Part shown: one piece after another, positions 50,448-60,314 of the stretch
How the letters are laid out: each line of letters opens with the position of its first letter
Position numbering within the stretch: position 1 is the first letter of the stretch
From: Fictibacillus nanhaiensis
GTDB taxonomy: Bacteria > Bacillota > Bacilli > Bacillales > Fictibacillaceae
Length of the DNA: 64,000 bases
Reading direction: 5' to 3'
Assembly (NCBI GenBank): GCA_017052515.1
Contig: JAFHKR010000036.1
Coordinates: forward strand, 62,001 to 126,000
The notes under the pieces: generated by a model
What the model saw: the letters and a program-made list of their open reading frames with translations, nothing else
Database searches by the model: none
Told to the model about the DNA's origin: nothing
Position numbers and translations under genes: made by a program

Positions 50448-50592
50448 GAAAGTAGTTGTTTTCCGCTCCAGGTAGCTCGCTTTCCATGGGGCGAACGGTG
50501 AGCCTCCTGCCGCTCTGCGCCATTAGGAGTCTCCACCTGCCCGCTCGTCCCATAGGAGTCTCGCCACCTTGCGCTTCAATCAACTTTCAAAG
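50448..50592. repeat. GC-rich Bacillaceae intergenic repeat element (single copy here)
   Basis: An approximately 145-base GC-rich island in an AT-rich gap. It has imperfect terminal inverted ends (GAAAGTAGTTG... against ...CAATCAACTTTC), TCCGCTCCAGG, TCGCTTTCCATGGGGCGAAC, GGTGAGCCTCCTGC, TAGGAGTCTC twice, and CTTGCGCTTCAATCAAC. From memory, elements with these same segments recur between genes in many Bacillaceae genomes, so it is probably a non-autonomous mobile or structured repeat. The rest of the 490-base gap (50593-50865) shows only AT-rich sequence. Confidence 0.75.
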
Positions 50593-50865
50593 TAAGAAAA
50601 AAAGAAAAAATCCAAAAGCAACATTCTTATTGAAATTACCTATTAAAAGCATGTTTCAAAATAATATCGCTCTCAGAAAATAGTTGATGTTAAGTGCAGA
50701 AGTTTAGAAGTTTTCTTATTGAGGCTTAGTGTGAGCTTCCTTACCCAATTAACTATTATAGTGGGCACGCAGTTTACGCTCGAATTAACGTAGGCAATAA
50801 GGATAAATGAATTAACCAGCTATTACGAATGTTAAAAAATATAAAACAAGAGTGGAGGCAGACCT

Positions 50866-51864
50866 TTGATTGAACTACTTAAAAAGGGAAATAAATCGTC
50901 CGGCATTGCCGCATTAGGAAACACAGTACTCGCTATCGCTAAAGGAATTGCTGCCGCAGTCAGCGGAAGTGGTGCCATGTTTGCGACAACTCTTCATTCG
51001 GCTGCAGATGCCCTAAATCAGGCGTTTGTATTTTTCGGAAGTGCTCTTTCTGAAAAAAAACCGACTAAACGATTTCCAGCAGGATTTGGTCGCGTTGTGA
51101 ATTTGTTCGTTTTAGTAGCTGTAATCGTAGTTTCTATCATGGCTTACGAGACGATATTAAAAGGGTGGAAGCTTATACAGGATCCACAGTCTTCAACAAA
51201 TCTATTATTAAATATATCAATCATGATCCTAGCGATCTTAGTTGATGGTTTCATCCTCATTAAAGCGATGAAGGAGATCGTTCACGAGACGAGAAGTGAA
51301 GCAAAAGGATTAGGGATCGTAAAGGAATCTTTTAAAAATGTTGGTTTAGCTGCACCACCAACACGTTTAGTTTTTTATGAAGATTTAATCGCGACTTCTG
51401 GTGCTTCATTAGCTCTTATCTCTATCGTATTAGCAGACCTAACCGGAGCATATATATTAGATGGGATCGGAACATTATTGATTGGAATCCTTCTGGTCGT
51501 TGTAGCCTTTAAGTTAGGAATTGAAAACACACGAGGATTGATCGGTGTTGCCGCGCCAAAAGTAGTTGAAGACCGAATTGCGAATACGATTCTTTCAGAT
51601 CAAGATGTCGTAGATATAAAAGAATTAAGAATTCTTCAAGAAGGACGAAGGTATCATGTTGAAAGCTATATTGAATTAAAAGAGGGGTTTACCTTGGCAG
51701 ATGCTGATGACATTAAATATCGGGTGCGAGATAAGCTTTTAGAAGATACGGATATTGGTGATGTTACGATGGGGATCTTAGAAACTGACCATGTGAAAAC
51801 TTGGCCGAAGGAAGCAGAAATTGAAGTTAACGGAAGAGAAGATAAGACAGAAACAACCCGCTGA
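50866..51864 (+). CDS. Cation diffusion facilitator family transporter
   Basis: A 332-residue CDF protein with five or six helices and a cytoplasmic C-terminal domain. Metal-site residues appear as HSAADALNQAF in helix 2 and EDLIATSGAS in helix 5, where typical CDF proteins have HxxxD and a second D pair; HVESYIELKEGFTLADADDIKYRVRDKLL is the C-terminal domain. It exports Zn, Mn, Fe or a similar ion. TTG start behind GTGGAGGCAG. The last codons overlap a terminator stem. Confidence 0.9.
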   Translation: MIELLKKGNKSSGIAALGNTVLAIAKGIAAAVSGSGAMFATTLHSAADALNQAFVFFGSALSEKKPTKRFPAGFGRVVNLFVLVAVIVVSIMAYETILKGWKLIQDPQSSTNLLLNISIMILAILVDGFILIKAMKEIVHETRSEAKGLGIVKESFKNVGLAAPPTRLVFYEDLIATSGASLALISIVLADLTGAYILDGIGTLLIGILLVVVAFKLGIENTRGLIGVAAPKVVEDRIANTILSDQDVVDIKELRILQEGRRYHVESYIELKEGFTLADADDIKYRVRDKLLEDTDIGDVTMGILETDHVKTWPKEAEIEVNGREDKTETTR

Positions 51865-51887
51865 GCCAATAAGCGGGTTTTTCCTTT
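51855..51887 (+). terminator. Intrinsic terminator overlapping the CDF stop codon
   Basis: AACCCGCT and AGCGGGTT form an 8-bp stem containing the stop region, followed by TTTCCTTTT. Confidence 0.85.
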
Positions 51888-51998
51888 TACTAAAAACAGG
51901 ACAAGAAGTCGAAATAGTTAAATATTTTTAAGAAAAAGGATAAAATAATGCTAGATGGTTAAGTTTGTTAAACATCGGTAACGTTCGGGGGATAAATC

Positions 51999-53756
51999 AT
52001 GTGGAAAGTATTTTCGTATTTAAAAGCATACCGTGTCGCGATCGGGGTTGCTTTATTTTTAACATTAACTGAACTTGGAGTGGAACTTCTGCAGCCATTG
52101 ATTATGGCTAAGATTATTGATGACGGTATCTTGAAGAGCGACTTAGGTGTAATCAAATATTGGGGAGCTGTCATGTTTGGACTGGCTCTGATCGCATTTG
52201 CAGCAGGTATTGCAAATTCATTCTTCTCCGCACATGTTAGTCAGAACTATGGTTTTGATATTAGACGGCGTGTATTTGAGAAGGTGCAGTCTTTTTCTTT
52301 TGTGAATTTTAATAAGTTTCCTGCTTCTTCATTAATAACACGAATGACCAATGATGTAACGCAACTTCAAAATACCGTATTTATGAGCTTGAGGATTATG
52401 CTTCGAGCACCACTATTACTAGCCGGTGGTGTGATCATGTCTTTAATCGTGAACTGGAAACTGGCTTTGGTACTAGTTGTTCTGTTACCGTTCTTGTTAT
52501 TCTTCTTGAAATGGGTTCTCCAGACGGCAGGCAGTATGTTTCGTGAGGTGCAAGATCGGTTGGATGGTGTGAATCGTGTTATGCGTGAAAATCTGATGGG
52601 AATGCGACTGATTAAAGCATTCTTACGAAGAGATTTCGAGAAGAATCGTTTTGAACAGGCGAGTGGCGAGTTGAAGGAGAAAACAGTCTCATCTCTTCGC
52701 CTGATTGAAGTATCAATTCCTGTCTTATTGTTTGTCATGAATATTGGAATTCTATTCATTCTCTGGTTCGGCAGCAGACAGGTGAGCATGGGTTCGGTGG
52801 AGGTTGGGGAAGTGGTTGCGATCGTAAACTACTCATTCCGTATTTCTTCTGTACTGACAATCATATCGTTTATTATTATGGCTTTTTCCCGTGCAAAAGC
52901 ATCTGCACAGCGAATAGGAGAAGTCCTTGAAACAGAGATAGATCTCGTTGAATCTCAAGATACAGATAGCTCTTTGACGATAAGCAAAGGAGCAGTCGAA
53001 TTTAAGAATGTTTCTTTTCACTATCCAGAAAGTGATGTGCCGGTTCTTAGAGATCTTTCTTTTTCTGTACAACCAGGAGAGACGTTAGCGATTCTTGGTT
53101 CAACAGGTTCAGGTAAAACTTCACTCTTTCAACTCGTACCAAGGCTATATGATGTAACAGAAGGAGAAGTACTTGTTGATGGGAAAAATGTAATGAACTA
53201 TCCGATTGAAAAGCTTCGAAAAGGTATTGGAGTTGTTCCTCAAGAAGCCGTTCTTTTTACGGGATCCATTACAGAGAATATTGGATGGGGTAAAGAAGAC
53301 GCTACTTCTGATGAGATCATCTCTGCTGCCGTTGATGCGCAAATTCATGAGACTGTTGAAAAGTTACCGAATCAGTATGATACACGAGTGGGGCAGCGTG
53401 GTGTTAACCTCTCTGGCGGACAGAAGCAGCGCTTGTCTATTGCAAGAGCGCTCGTTCGTAAACCAAAAATCCTCATGCTCGATGATAGTACGAGTGCTTT
53501 GGACTTGAAAACAGAAGGAAAGTTGTTAAAAGCATTAAGAACGTATTCTTGTACAACGTTCATTATTACGCAAAAAATCAGTACGGCTATGGAAGCTGAT
53601 CATATTTTGCTTTTAGACGATGGAACGGTTGAAGCATGGGGTACACATGAAGAACTACTGAACACATCACCTTTATATGTAAAAATCGTTCAATCACAGT
53701 TTGGGGAGGAGGACTTTCAGCATGTCAAAGGGTTCAAACAGACCTCATCCACATAA
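51999..53756 (+). CDS. yfiB: Heterodimeric ABC exporter subunit, YfiB-like
   Basis: A 585-residue half-transporter: six membrane helices (residues 1-310), then an ATPase with Walker A LGSTGSGKTS, signature LSGGQKQR and Walker B ILMLDDSTSALD. After Walker B the residue is Asp where an active site has Glu (DDSTSALD rather than DEATS), and the switch region reads IITQKIST without a catalytic His. This is typical of the degenerate-site partner in heterodimeric exporters. It overlaps the next subunit gene by 35 bases. Drug, lipid or peptide export is likely. Confidence 0.9.
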   Translation: MWKVFSYLKAYRVAIGVALFLTLTELGVELLQPLIMAKIIDDGILKSDLGVIKYWGAVMFGLALIAFAAGIANSFFSAHVSQNYGFDIRRRVFEKVQSFSFVNFNKFPASSLITRMTNDVTQLQNTVFMSLRIMLRAPLLLAGGVIMSLIVNWKLALVLVVLLPFLLFFLKWVLQTAGSMFREVQDRLDGVNRVMRENLMGMRLIKAFLRRDFEKNRFEQASGELKEKTVSSLRLIEVSIPVLLFVMNIGILFILWFGSRQVSMGSVEVGEVVAIVNYSFRISSVLTIISFIIMAFSRAKASAQRIGEVLETEIDLVESQDTDSSLTISKGAVEFKNVSFHYPESDVPVLRDLSFSVQPGETLAILGSTGSGKTSLFQLVPRLYDVTEGEVLVDGKNVMNYPIEKLRKGIGVVPQEAVLFTGSITENIGWGKEDATSDEIISAAVDAQIHETVEKLPNQYDTRVGQRGVNLSGGQKQRLSIARALVRKPKILMLDDSTSALDLKTEGKLLKALRTYSCTTFIITQKISTAMEADHILLLDDGTVEAWGTHEELLNTSPLYVKIVQSQFGEEDFQHVKGFKQTSST

Positions 53757-55521
53757 TCATTTATTTGGCAAAAAAGTAAAACCTAAAAATTGGGCAAGTA
53801 CGATCAAACGTATCGGGAGTTATTTTTCTGATCAAAAGTTTCTGCTGAGTCTAGTGTTACTCATGGTCATCATAAGCTCAGCATTAAGCTTGCTCGGTCC
53901 TTTTTTAATCGGTATGGCAATAGATTCGTATATCGTAAAAGAAAATATGGAAGGACTGAACAAACTACTATTCGGTCTTATCTTTGTTTTTGTAGGTCAA
54001 TCCCTTTCAACTTGGCTGCAAAACTATTGGATGATCGGGATCGCGCAAGATACCGTATTAAGAATGAGGAATGATCTGTTTAACCAGTTTCACCGATTAT
54101 CGATTTCCTTTTTTGATAAACGGCAACATGGTGAACTGATGAGTCGTGTAACGAATGATATAGAAAACGTCAGTTCCACATTGAACAGTTCGTTTATTCA
54201 AGTATTCTCAAGCATACTTACCCTTGTTGGAACAGTAGGTGTCATGATTTATTTAAGTCCGATATTGACGCTGATCTCATTATCAATCGTGCCACTCATG
54301 TTCTTTGGGTTAAAGTGGATAACGAAAAGAACAGGCGCTCGCTTTAAAGAACAACAGAGAAATCTGGGAGAGATTAATGGTTATATTGAAGAGATCACTT
54401 CTGGACAGCGGATCGTTAAGTCCTTTTCACAGGAAAAAAGAGTAATGGAAGAATTCATGGCGAAGAATGAACGATTAAAAGAGTCTGGCTATTGGGCGCA
54501 GACCTTCTCAGGCTTTATTCCGAAATTGATGAACGTTCTTAACAATGGAAGCTTTGCGTTAATAGCGGGGATCGGTGGCGTACTTGCATTGAACGGGAAA
54601 GTTTCGATCGGTGTTATCGTAATATTTGTTGAGTATTCTAGACAGTTTACGAGACCGCTTAACGATTTAGCCAACCAATTCAATACGTTATTGTCTGCCG
54701 TTGCTGGGGCAGAGAGAGTTTTTGAAATCCTTGATGAATCACAAGAAGAGATGGATGAAACAGGCGCTGTAGAACTGACTGCAGTAAAAGGTAAAGTAGA
54801 GTTTCAAGATGTTTCTTTCTCTTATGAGAAGGATGAAAAAACAGTGAGTGGATTGAATTTTTCGGTGAGAGAAGGAGAGACAGTAGCGTTAGTAGGACCG
54901 ACCGGTGCAGGAAAAACAACTATCGTAAATCTGCTTTCTAGATTTTATGAGAGTGATAGCGGTCAGATATTGATTGATGGACATGATATAAAGAAAGTGA
55001 AAAGAAGCTCACTCCGAAGTCATATGGGGTTTGTACTTCAAGATTCTTTTTTGTTTGAAGGAACCATCTTTGAAAATATTCGGTATGGACGTTTAGAGGC
55101 GACGGACGAAGAAGTTATAAATGCTGCTAAACTCGCGAATGCTCATTCTTTCGTTCAGAAGTTGCCAAAAGGATATAACACGATATTGAATCAAGAAGGC
55201 AGCGGCATCAGTCAGGGACAAAAACAGCTTCTATCTATTGCTAGAGCCATCTTAGCAGACCCGTCTCTCTTAATACTAGATGAGGCAACAAGTTCCATAG
55301 ATACGATTACTGAGATGAAGATTCAAGAAGCTCTACAACGTCTTATGCAGGGAAGAACGAGTTTTGTAATTGCCCATCGATTAAACACGATTCAACAGGC
55401 TGACCAAATCTTAGTCCTTCATGATGGAGGTATCCTCGAAAAAGGGACACACGATGAATTACTTAAAAATAAAAAATTCTATCATTCTCTTTATCATAGT
55501 CAATTAAAGCAAGATGCTTAA
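53722..55521 (+). CDS. yfiC: Heterodimeric ABC exporter subunit, YfiC-like
   Basis: A 599-residue half-transporter with a basic, His-rich N-terminus, six helices and an ATPase with Walker A VGPTGAGKTT, Walker B LLILDEATSSID (catalytic Glu present) and H-loop IAHRLNTI. Its ABC signature reads ISQGQKQ instead of LSGGQ, the usual pattern in the partner of a degenerate subunit. ATG behind GGGGAGGAGG inside the end of the upstream gene; the longer TTG start overlaps this site and is rejected. Confidence 0.9.
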   Translation: MSKGSNRPHPHNHLFGKKVKPKNWASTIKRIGSYFSDQKFLLSLVLLMVIISSALSLLGPFLIGMAIDSYIVKENMEGLNKLLFGLIFVFVGQSLSTWLQNYWMIGIAQDTVLRMRNDLFNQFHRLSISFFDKRQHGELMSRVTNDIENVSSTLNSSFIQVFSSILTLVGTVGVMIYLSPILTLISLSIVPLMFFGLKWITKRTGARFKEQQRNLGEINGYIEEITSGQRIVKSFSQEKRVMEEFMAKNERLKESGYWAQTFSGFIPKLMNVLNNGSFALIAGIGGVLALNGKVSIGVIVIFVEYSRQFTRPLNDLANQFNTLLSAVAGAERVFEILDESQEEMDETGAVELTAVKGKVEFQDVSFSYEKDEKTVSGLNFSVREGETVALVGPTGAGKTTIVNLLSRFYESDSGQILIDGHDIKKVKRSSLRSHMGFVLQDSFLFEGTIFENIRYGRLEATDEEVINAAKLANAHSFVQKLPKGYNTILNQEGSGISQGQKQLLSIARAILADPSLLILDEATSSIDTITEMKIQEALQRLMQGRTSFVIAHRLNTIQQADQILVLHDGGILEKGTHDELLKNKKFYHSLYHSQLKQDA

Positions 55522-55554
55522 TCAGAGGATCAAATAAGGCTTTAGTCATAATAA

Positions 55555-55588
55555 AAGGGCGATTCTGGAAGGGATTGCTCTTTTTTTG
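55555..55588 (+). terminator. Intrinsic terminator
   Basis: AGGGCGAT pairs with ATTGCTCT (wobbles) and is followed by seven T; ends the ABC exporter operon. Confidence 0.65.
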
Positions 55589-55631
55589 TCGTATTCTTAG
55601 AACATAAGACACTCGGACGAAGGAGTATAGA

Positions 55632-56900
55632 ATGATTGTTGAGAAGCTGCTTTTACATGTATTAATTGTTCTTGCACCTGTATTGAGCTATAGCTTTTTA
55701 TTTGAACATCGCAAAATAGGGAGATCGCCGTATTTTTTAGGCTTGTTATATGGATCGGCCGCATCACTCTGTATGTATTTTGCTTATTATGATTCCTCGT
55801 TGTACTGGGATCTGAGGTATGTTCCAGTCGTTCTCTCTATTTTTTATGGAGGTCCTATATCTGGAATAATTACGATTGTTGCTCTTATGCTCACGAGGAC
55901 GGCAATGGGTGGTGAAACCCTTTACTTAGCGCATATCGTAGCCGTTATTTCATGTGCAGTACCTTTTCTTATCTATAAATGCTTCTGGCGATCCACCCCA
56001 AAGAAGAGGGTTTATCTTTCAATTATTACAGGATCATGGCCTGCACTTGTTCAGTTAATCATCCTGTTAATCTATTTGTATTTTAATGAAGATTTTTTAG
56101 TATTTGATCAAAAATTAGTCCTATACATAGGTGTGTTTGGCACCATTCAAATCTTAGCTGTTGTTTTCGCAGCCGTCTTAAATGAATCTGTCATCGAAAG
56201 AAACTTGATGAAGGATGAGATCAGGCGTTCCGAGAAGCAGCATACCCTTGGAGAGCTTGCAGCATCCATCGCTCACGAAGTTCGTAATCCGTTAACCGTT
56301 GTAAAAGGATTTCTTCAGTTGATGGAAGGGGAAGACGAACGGCATAAGCATTATTATCCACTCATCCTAAGTGAATTAGGAAGAGCGGAAAATATTATCA
56401 GTGATTACTTGAATTTTGCAAAACCTGAATTTAAAAAGATTGAGACATTCCCTCTTCCTTTATTAGTAATGGAATTAAGTATTCTATTAAACCCTTATGC
56501 GCTAAAGGAAGGAATTTCGCTCACACACAATATTGAATCAGATGCTGTCATTACTACAGACCGCAATCAGTTAAAACAAGCACTTATAAATATTTTGAAA
56601 AATGCAGTAGAGGCAACGCCAACAGAAGGGCGTGTGACTATAAAATTAATGGAAGAGGATGACAGCGTAAAGATTATTGTGAGGGATACTGGTAAAGGAA
56701 TGACCAAAGAACAGCTTGCACGTGTGGGTTCTCTTTTCTTTTCTACGAAAGAGCAAGGAACCGGTTTAGGGACGATGGTATCTACGCGAATCATCGAATC
56801 AATGGGAGGAAGAGTAGATTATACGAGTAAGTTAGGTAAAGGTACGAAAGTCAGTGTAACGCTGCCTCTCACTCACCTTCTTAGTAGAGAACCGGTTTAA
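55632..56900 (+). CDS. Membrane sensor histidine kinase, KinB-like
   Basis: A 422-residue kinase: six N-terminal helices of the 5TM-LYT/KinB type (about residues 1-190), HisKA domain with LAASIAHEVRNPLTVVKGFLQLM (His215), and HATPase with N box QALINILKNAVEATP, G1 VRDTGKGM and G2 GTGLGTMV. There is no response regulator next to it, as for sporulation kinases that feed Spo0F. Overall layout resembles KinB of Bacillus subtilis, so a role in the phosphorelay is plausible but inferred. Confidence 0.88.
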   Translation: MIVEKLLLHVLIVLAPVLSYSFLFEHRKIGRSPYFLGLLYGSAASLCMYFAYYDSSLYWDLRYVPVVLSIFYGGPISGIITIVALMLTRTAMGGETLYLAHIVAVISCAVPFLIYKCFWRSTPKKRVYLSIITGSWPALVQLIILLIYLYFNEDFLVFDQKLVLYIGVFGTIQILAVVFAAVLNESVIERNLMKDEIRRSEKQHTLGELAASIAHEVRNPLTVVKGFLQLMEGEDERHKHYYPLILSELGRAENIISDYLNFAKPEFKKIETFPLPLLVMELSILLNPYALKEGISLTHNIESDAVITTDRNQLKQALINILKNAVEATPTEGRVTIKLMEEDDSVKIIVRDTGKGMTKEQLARVGSLFFSTKEQGTGLGTMVSTRIIESMGGRVDYTSKLGKGTKVSVTLPLTHLLSREPV

Positions 56901-56943
56901 AAACCGTAAATAAGGGGAAAATGCTGAGAAGAGGTGAAGCAAC

Positions 56944-57102
56944 ATGGATGAACTCTTTAAGTTTTTTGGAGGCTTTTTGAATGTCAGTTTATTATTAGTT
57001 GTCATTATTGTCATATTAATCGTGCGCCAAGCTAGAAAGAAAAAGCCAAAAAATGAAGAAGAAGACTATCTTAATCACAAAGAAAAACATTCAAAAGAAT
57101 GA
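56944..57102 (+). CDS. Small one-TM membrane protein (52 aa)
   Basis: MDELFKFFGG then a hydrophobic helix (FLNVSLLLVVIIVILIV) and a basic, then acidic cytoplasmic tail (RQARKKKPKNEEEDY) ending KEKHSKE. GAGGTG lies before the ATG and a terminator follows nine bases after the stop. It lies 43 bases behind the kinase gene and may be co-transcribed. No family recognised. Confidence 0.65.
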   Translation: MDELFKFFGGFLNVSLLLVVIIVILIVRQARKKKPKNEEEDYLNHKEKHSKE

Positions 57103-57110
57103 TGTTCAAT

Positions 57111-57138
57111 AAGCCTGTAGATTCTACAGGCTTTTTTG
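57111..57138 (+). terminator. Intrinsic terminator
   Basis: AAGCCTGTAGA pairs perfectly with TCTACAGGCTT and is followed by TTTT; ends the kinase transcript. The rest of the gap to 57297 shows only T-rich sequence. Confidence 0.9.
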
Positions 57139-57297
57139 GTAATTTGTCGTATTTTATGTTTTATGTTTAAAGTTTATTTTATTTAAACGTTTGGGAAGGT
57201 TTTCTATTCTTTTCGTCGAATTTACATACACACCATATGTGAAGAAGCACACATCAATGAATCTTTTTTTGAGTGTGTTTTTTTATATCTTTTAAAT

Positions 57298-57327
57298 TTG
57301 CCAATCCTAGAACATGCATCGTATAAT
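57298..57327 (+). promoter_or_regulatory. SigA-type promoter of the carotenoid operon
   Basis: TTGCCA and TATAAT are 18 bases apart, about 55 bases before the first desaturase gene. A second TATAAT lies 10 bases further on. Confidence 0.55.
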
Positions 57328-57381
57328 TTTTGTATAATACTCTGTATATAGTTTGTAAAAGTAGAAGGAAGGTATGCATGT

Positions 57382-58878
57382 ATGAAATCTGTAGCTGTAA
57401 TTGGTGCGGGTCCTGGTGGTCTGACTGCAGGAATGCTATTAGCCAGTAAGGGATATCAAGTGACAGTATACGAAAAACAACCGTTTATCGGTGGGCGTAC
57501 TTCTGCTTTTCATCAAGATGGTTATACATTTGATAGAGGTCCAACCTTTTTAAATATGCCTCACATCTTGGAGGAAATGTTTCAGCTTGCAGATCGACGC
57601 TTAGAAGATTATATCGAGTTAAAGAAACTTGAACCGATGTATCAGCTGAAATTTAAAGATGCAACGATTGACTCTACAACAGATCAATCCGTCATGTATA
57701 AGAATATTGAAGCGGTCTTTCCCGGCAATGGTGAAGGCTATCGACGTTTTATGAAGAAAGAAAAAGAGAAATTTGAAGCGCTCATGCCTATCTTACAAAA
57801 TAAGCATGACTCACTATTAGATTATTTACAGCTGAAATTTATAAAAGCTCTACCGAAGTTAACGGTGACCGATTCATTGCATGATCAGCTTTCAAAGTAT
57901 TTTTCTGATGAAAGACTCCGACTCGCCTTTACGTTTCAGGCGAAATATTTAGGTATGTCCCCTTGGGAATGTCCGGGTGCGTTTACGATTCTCTCTTATA
58001 TGGAGCACGCATACGGGGTTTATCATCCTGTAGGTGGTGTGAACAAAATTACAGAAGCAATGGTTAAAGTGATTAAAGAATACGGTGGTGAAGTAGTCAC
58101 TTCATCAGGTGTGAAAGAGCTCCTTATAGAAAAAGGCCGAGTGAAGGGACTTCAACTAGATTCTGGTGAAAAAGTATTCGCGGATGAAGTCGTGATAAAT
58201 GCGGATTTTGCTCATGCGATGGAAAAGTTGATGCCTAAAGGATCTACAAAAAAATATACGAGTGATAAATTAATGAAAAAGAGCTATTCTTGCTCTGCGT
58301 TTATGCTTTACGTTGGTGTGGATAAGAAATACGATCTTCCGCATCATACCATCGTTTTTTCTGAAGATTATCGTAAGAATGTGGAAGAGATTACGAAGAA
58401 GAAAATTTTGTCTCAAGATCCTTCCATCTATATTCATAACCCTTCTGTAACAGATCCAACTCTTGCGCCTGAAGGGAAGTCAGCGCTTTACATTTTAGCT
58501 CCTGTACCTAACAATTTTAGCTTGATTGATTGGGAACAACATAAGCATGATTTTAGAAAGCTTGTTCTAGAGCAACTTCAAGAACGAACTGATTTTAAAG
58601 ACTTGGAACAGCATATTGAAACAGAATATATGTTCACACCGCTTGATTGGGAAAACAAACTCTCAGTGTATAAGGGAGCGACGTTTAACCTTGGCCATCA
58701 GTTAACACAGATGATGTACTTCAGGCCGCATAATAAACAAAAAGAAATCAAAGGGTTATGGCTTGTTGGCGGTGGTACTCATCCTGGAAGTGGTCTACCT
58801 ACAATCATGGAATCTGCCCGTATCACAACAACCATGATGGCAGAGAAACATAGCAAGATGGAGGTACAATCTGTATGA
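57382..58878 (+). CDS. Carotenoid desaturase/oxidase, CrtN/CrtI family (first copy)
   Basis: A 498-residue FAD-dependent phytoene-desaturase-type enzyme. Dinucleotide-binding motif VIGAGPGGLTAGMLLAS at the N-terminus, FDRGPTFLNMPHI, and the C-terminal carotenoid-desaturase signature GLWLVGGGTHPGSGLPTIMESA. It is more distant from staphylococcal CrtN than the next gene product, so it may act as diapophytoene desaturase or as a later oxidase (CrtNb-like). First gene of the three-gene operon; GAAGGAAGG precedes the ATG and the stop overlaps the next gene by four bases. Confidence 0.88.
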   Translation: MKSVAVIGAGPGGLTAGMLLASKGYQVTVYEKQPFIGGRTSAFHQDGYTFDRGPTFLNMPHILEEMFQLADRRLEDYIELKKLEPMYQLKFKDATIDSTTDQSVMYKNIEAVFPGNGEGYRRFMKKEKEKFEALMPILQNKHDSLLDYLQLKFIKALPKLTVTDSLHDQLSKYFSDERLRLAFTFQAKYLGMSPWECPGAFTILSYMEHAYGVYHPVGGVNKITEAMVKVIKEYGGEVVTSSGVKELLIEKGRVKGLQLDSGEKVFADEVVINADFAHAMEKLMPKGSTKKYTSDKLMKKSYSCSAFMLYVGVDKKYDLPHHTIVFSEDYRKNVEEITKKKILSQDPSIYIHNPSVTDPTLAPEGKSALYILAPVPNNFSLIDWEQHKHDFRKLVLEQLQERTDFKDLEQHIETEYMFTPLDWENKLSVYKGATFNLGHQLTQMMYFRPHNKQKEIKGLWLVGGGTHPGSGLPTIMESARITTTMMAEKHSKMEVQSV

Positions 58879-60314
58879 ATGCTGGAATTGTTGGCGGAGG
58901 TATTGGTGGCTTAATTACAGCACTCTACTTAAGAAAACAAGGTAAAGAGGTTACGATCTACGAGAAAAGTTCTAGACTTGGCGGCAGGTTAAACTTTTTT
59001 GAAAAAGAAGGATACAAAATTGATAGCGGTCCTACAATCGTGCTGCTTCCTGAAATGATCTATGAAATTTTAAGTGAAGTTGGTATTGAGCGCGATGAGC
59101 TAGAGCTGATCTTATGCAGTCCGATGTATAAGTTGAATTATCCAGACGGGTCTCATTTTTATAAAACGAGTGACCTGCCGGGACAGTTGAACGAGATCAA
59201 GAGAATGTTTCCAGGTGAAGAGCAAGGATTCTTACGGTACGTAACAGATATGTATGAGCGTTTTCACCAAGGGAAAACAGCATTCTTAGATCGTTCTTTC
59301 GTAAACCGAAGGGATTTCTGGACACCGAAAAACCTACACACACTTACGAAACTAAAAGCTTATCAATCTGTAAAAAAATTAGCAGAAGCGTATTTCAGCC
59401 ATCCTAGAATGCAGGAAGCTTTTTCGTTTCAAACTCTGTATATCGGAGGATCACCTGAAAACTCACCTGCCATGTATTCACTCGTGCCGTTTAGTGAACA
59501 CGCTCATGGTATCTGGTATGTAAAAGGCGGATATGGAAGTGTTGTAGACTTGCTCCAAAGAAAGCTAGTCGAGCAAGGCGTAGAGATCCGGTTGAGTACC
59601 CCTGTAGAAGCATTGTCGTTAGAAAGCAACTCGTGTAACGGGGTTGTGACTAAAGAAGGTACTCATCTGCATGACATGGTCATTTATAATGGTGACTTTC
59701 CTGGTATTCACCATCTCATTCCAGGGCCAAAGCCGGTCAAGAAAAACTACGAATCTTCTTCTGGTTGTTTCCTTTTGTACCTTGGCCTAGACAGGATGTT
59801 CGATGAAGCGGATGTTCATCAGTTCTTTATGACAGATCACTTTGATGAACATATGCAAGAAGTGTTTTTACAAAAGAAGTTGCCTCGTGATCCGGCTATT
59901 TACACGTTCTATCCTTCAAAAATAGATCCGTCGCTCGCGCCAGATGGAAAAAGCGTATTATACGTACTTGTTCCGGTTCCTTCAGGTGAAACCATAGATT
60001 GGGAGTCAGAGAAACAAAGTTATGCAGATTTTATTATTGATTCATTGGAAGAACGAGGATATCCAGGGCTGAAGGATTCGATCGTGTGGAGCGAGTTCCG
60101 CACTCCTAATGACGCACTCACTGACGGACTGTACCAAGGCGGCAGTTTTGGTATTGCGCCAACTTTAAAACAATCTGGTGTGTTTCGGCCACAGATCAAA
60201 CCTCTACCATACGAAAATCTGTATGCCGTAGGTGCATCCATCCATCCAGGTGGAGGAGTGCCTATCGTTATGCAGAGTGCAAAACATCTAGCCAAATATC
60301 TTGAAAGGGCGTGA
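58875..60314 (+). CDS. crtN: 4,4'-diapophytoene desaturase-type enzyme (second copy)
   Basis: A 479-residue desaturase with GIVGGGIGGLITALYLRKQG, IDSGPTIVLLPEMIYE, AFSFQTLYIGGSPENSPAMYSLVPF, and C-terminal GGSFGIAPTLKQSGVFRPQ and AVGASIHPGGGVPIVMQSA. These segments match staphylococcal CrtN closely by eye, so this is the best candidate for desaturating 4,4'-diapophytoene to diaponeurosporene or diapolycopene. Overlaps its neighbours on both sides by four bases (ATGA and GTGA). Confidence 0.85.
   Translation: MNAGIVGGGIGGLITALYLRKQGKEVTIYEKSSRLGGRLNFFEKEGYKIDSGPTIVLLPEMIYEILSEVGIERDELELILCSPMYKLNYPDGSHFYKTSDLPGQLNEIKRMFPGEEQGFLRYVTDMYERFHQGKTAFLDRSFVNRRDFWTPKNLHTLTKLKAYQSVKKLAEAYFSHPRMQEAFSFQTLYIGGSPENSPAMYSLVPFSEHAHGIWYVKGGYGSVVDLLQRKLVEQGVEIRLSTPVEALSLESNSCNGVVTKEGTHLHDMVIYNGDFPGIHHLIPGPKPVKKNYESSSGCFLLYLGLDRMFDEADVHQFFMTDHFDEHMQEVFLQKKLPRDPAIYTFYPSKIDPSLAPDGKSVLYVLVPVPSGETIDWESEKQSYADFIIDSLEERGYPGLKDSIVWSEFRTPNDALTDGLYQGGSFGIAPTLKQSGVFRPQIKPLPYENLYAVGASIHPGGGVPIVMQSAKHLAKYLERA

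Noticed and set aside
50456-50683. Open frame of 75 codons in the GC-rich repeat
   Set aside because: The reading is composition-driven within a repeat element; no start signal and no protein-like sequence.
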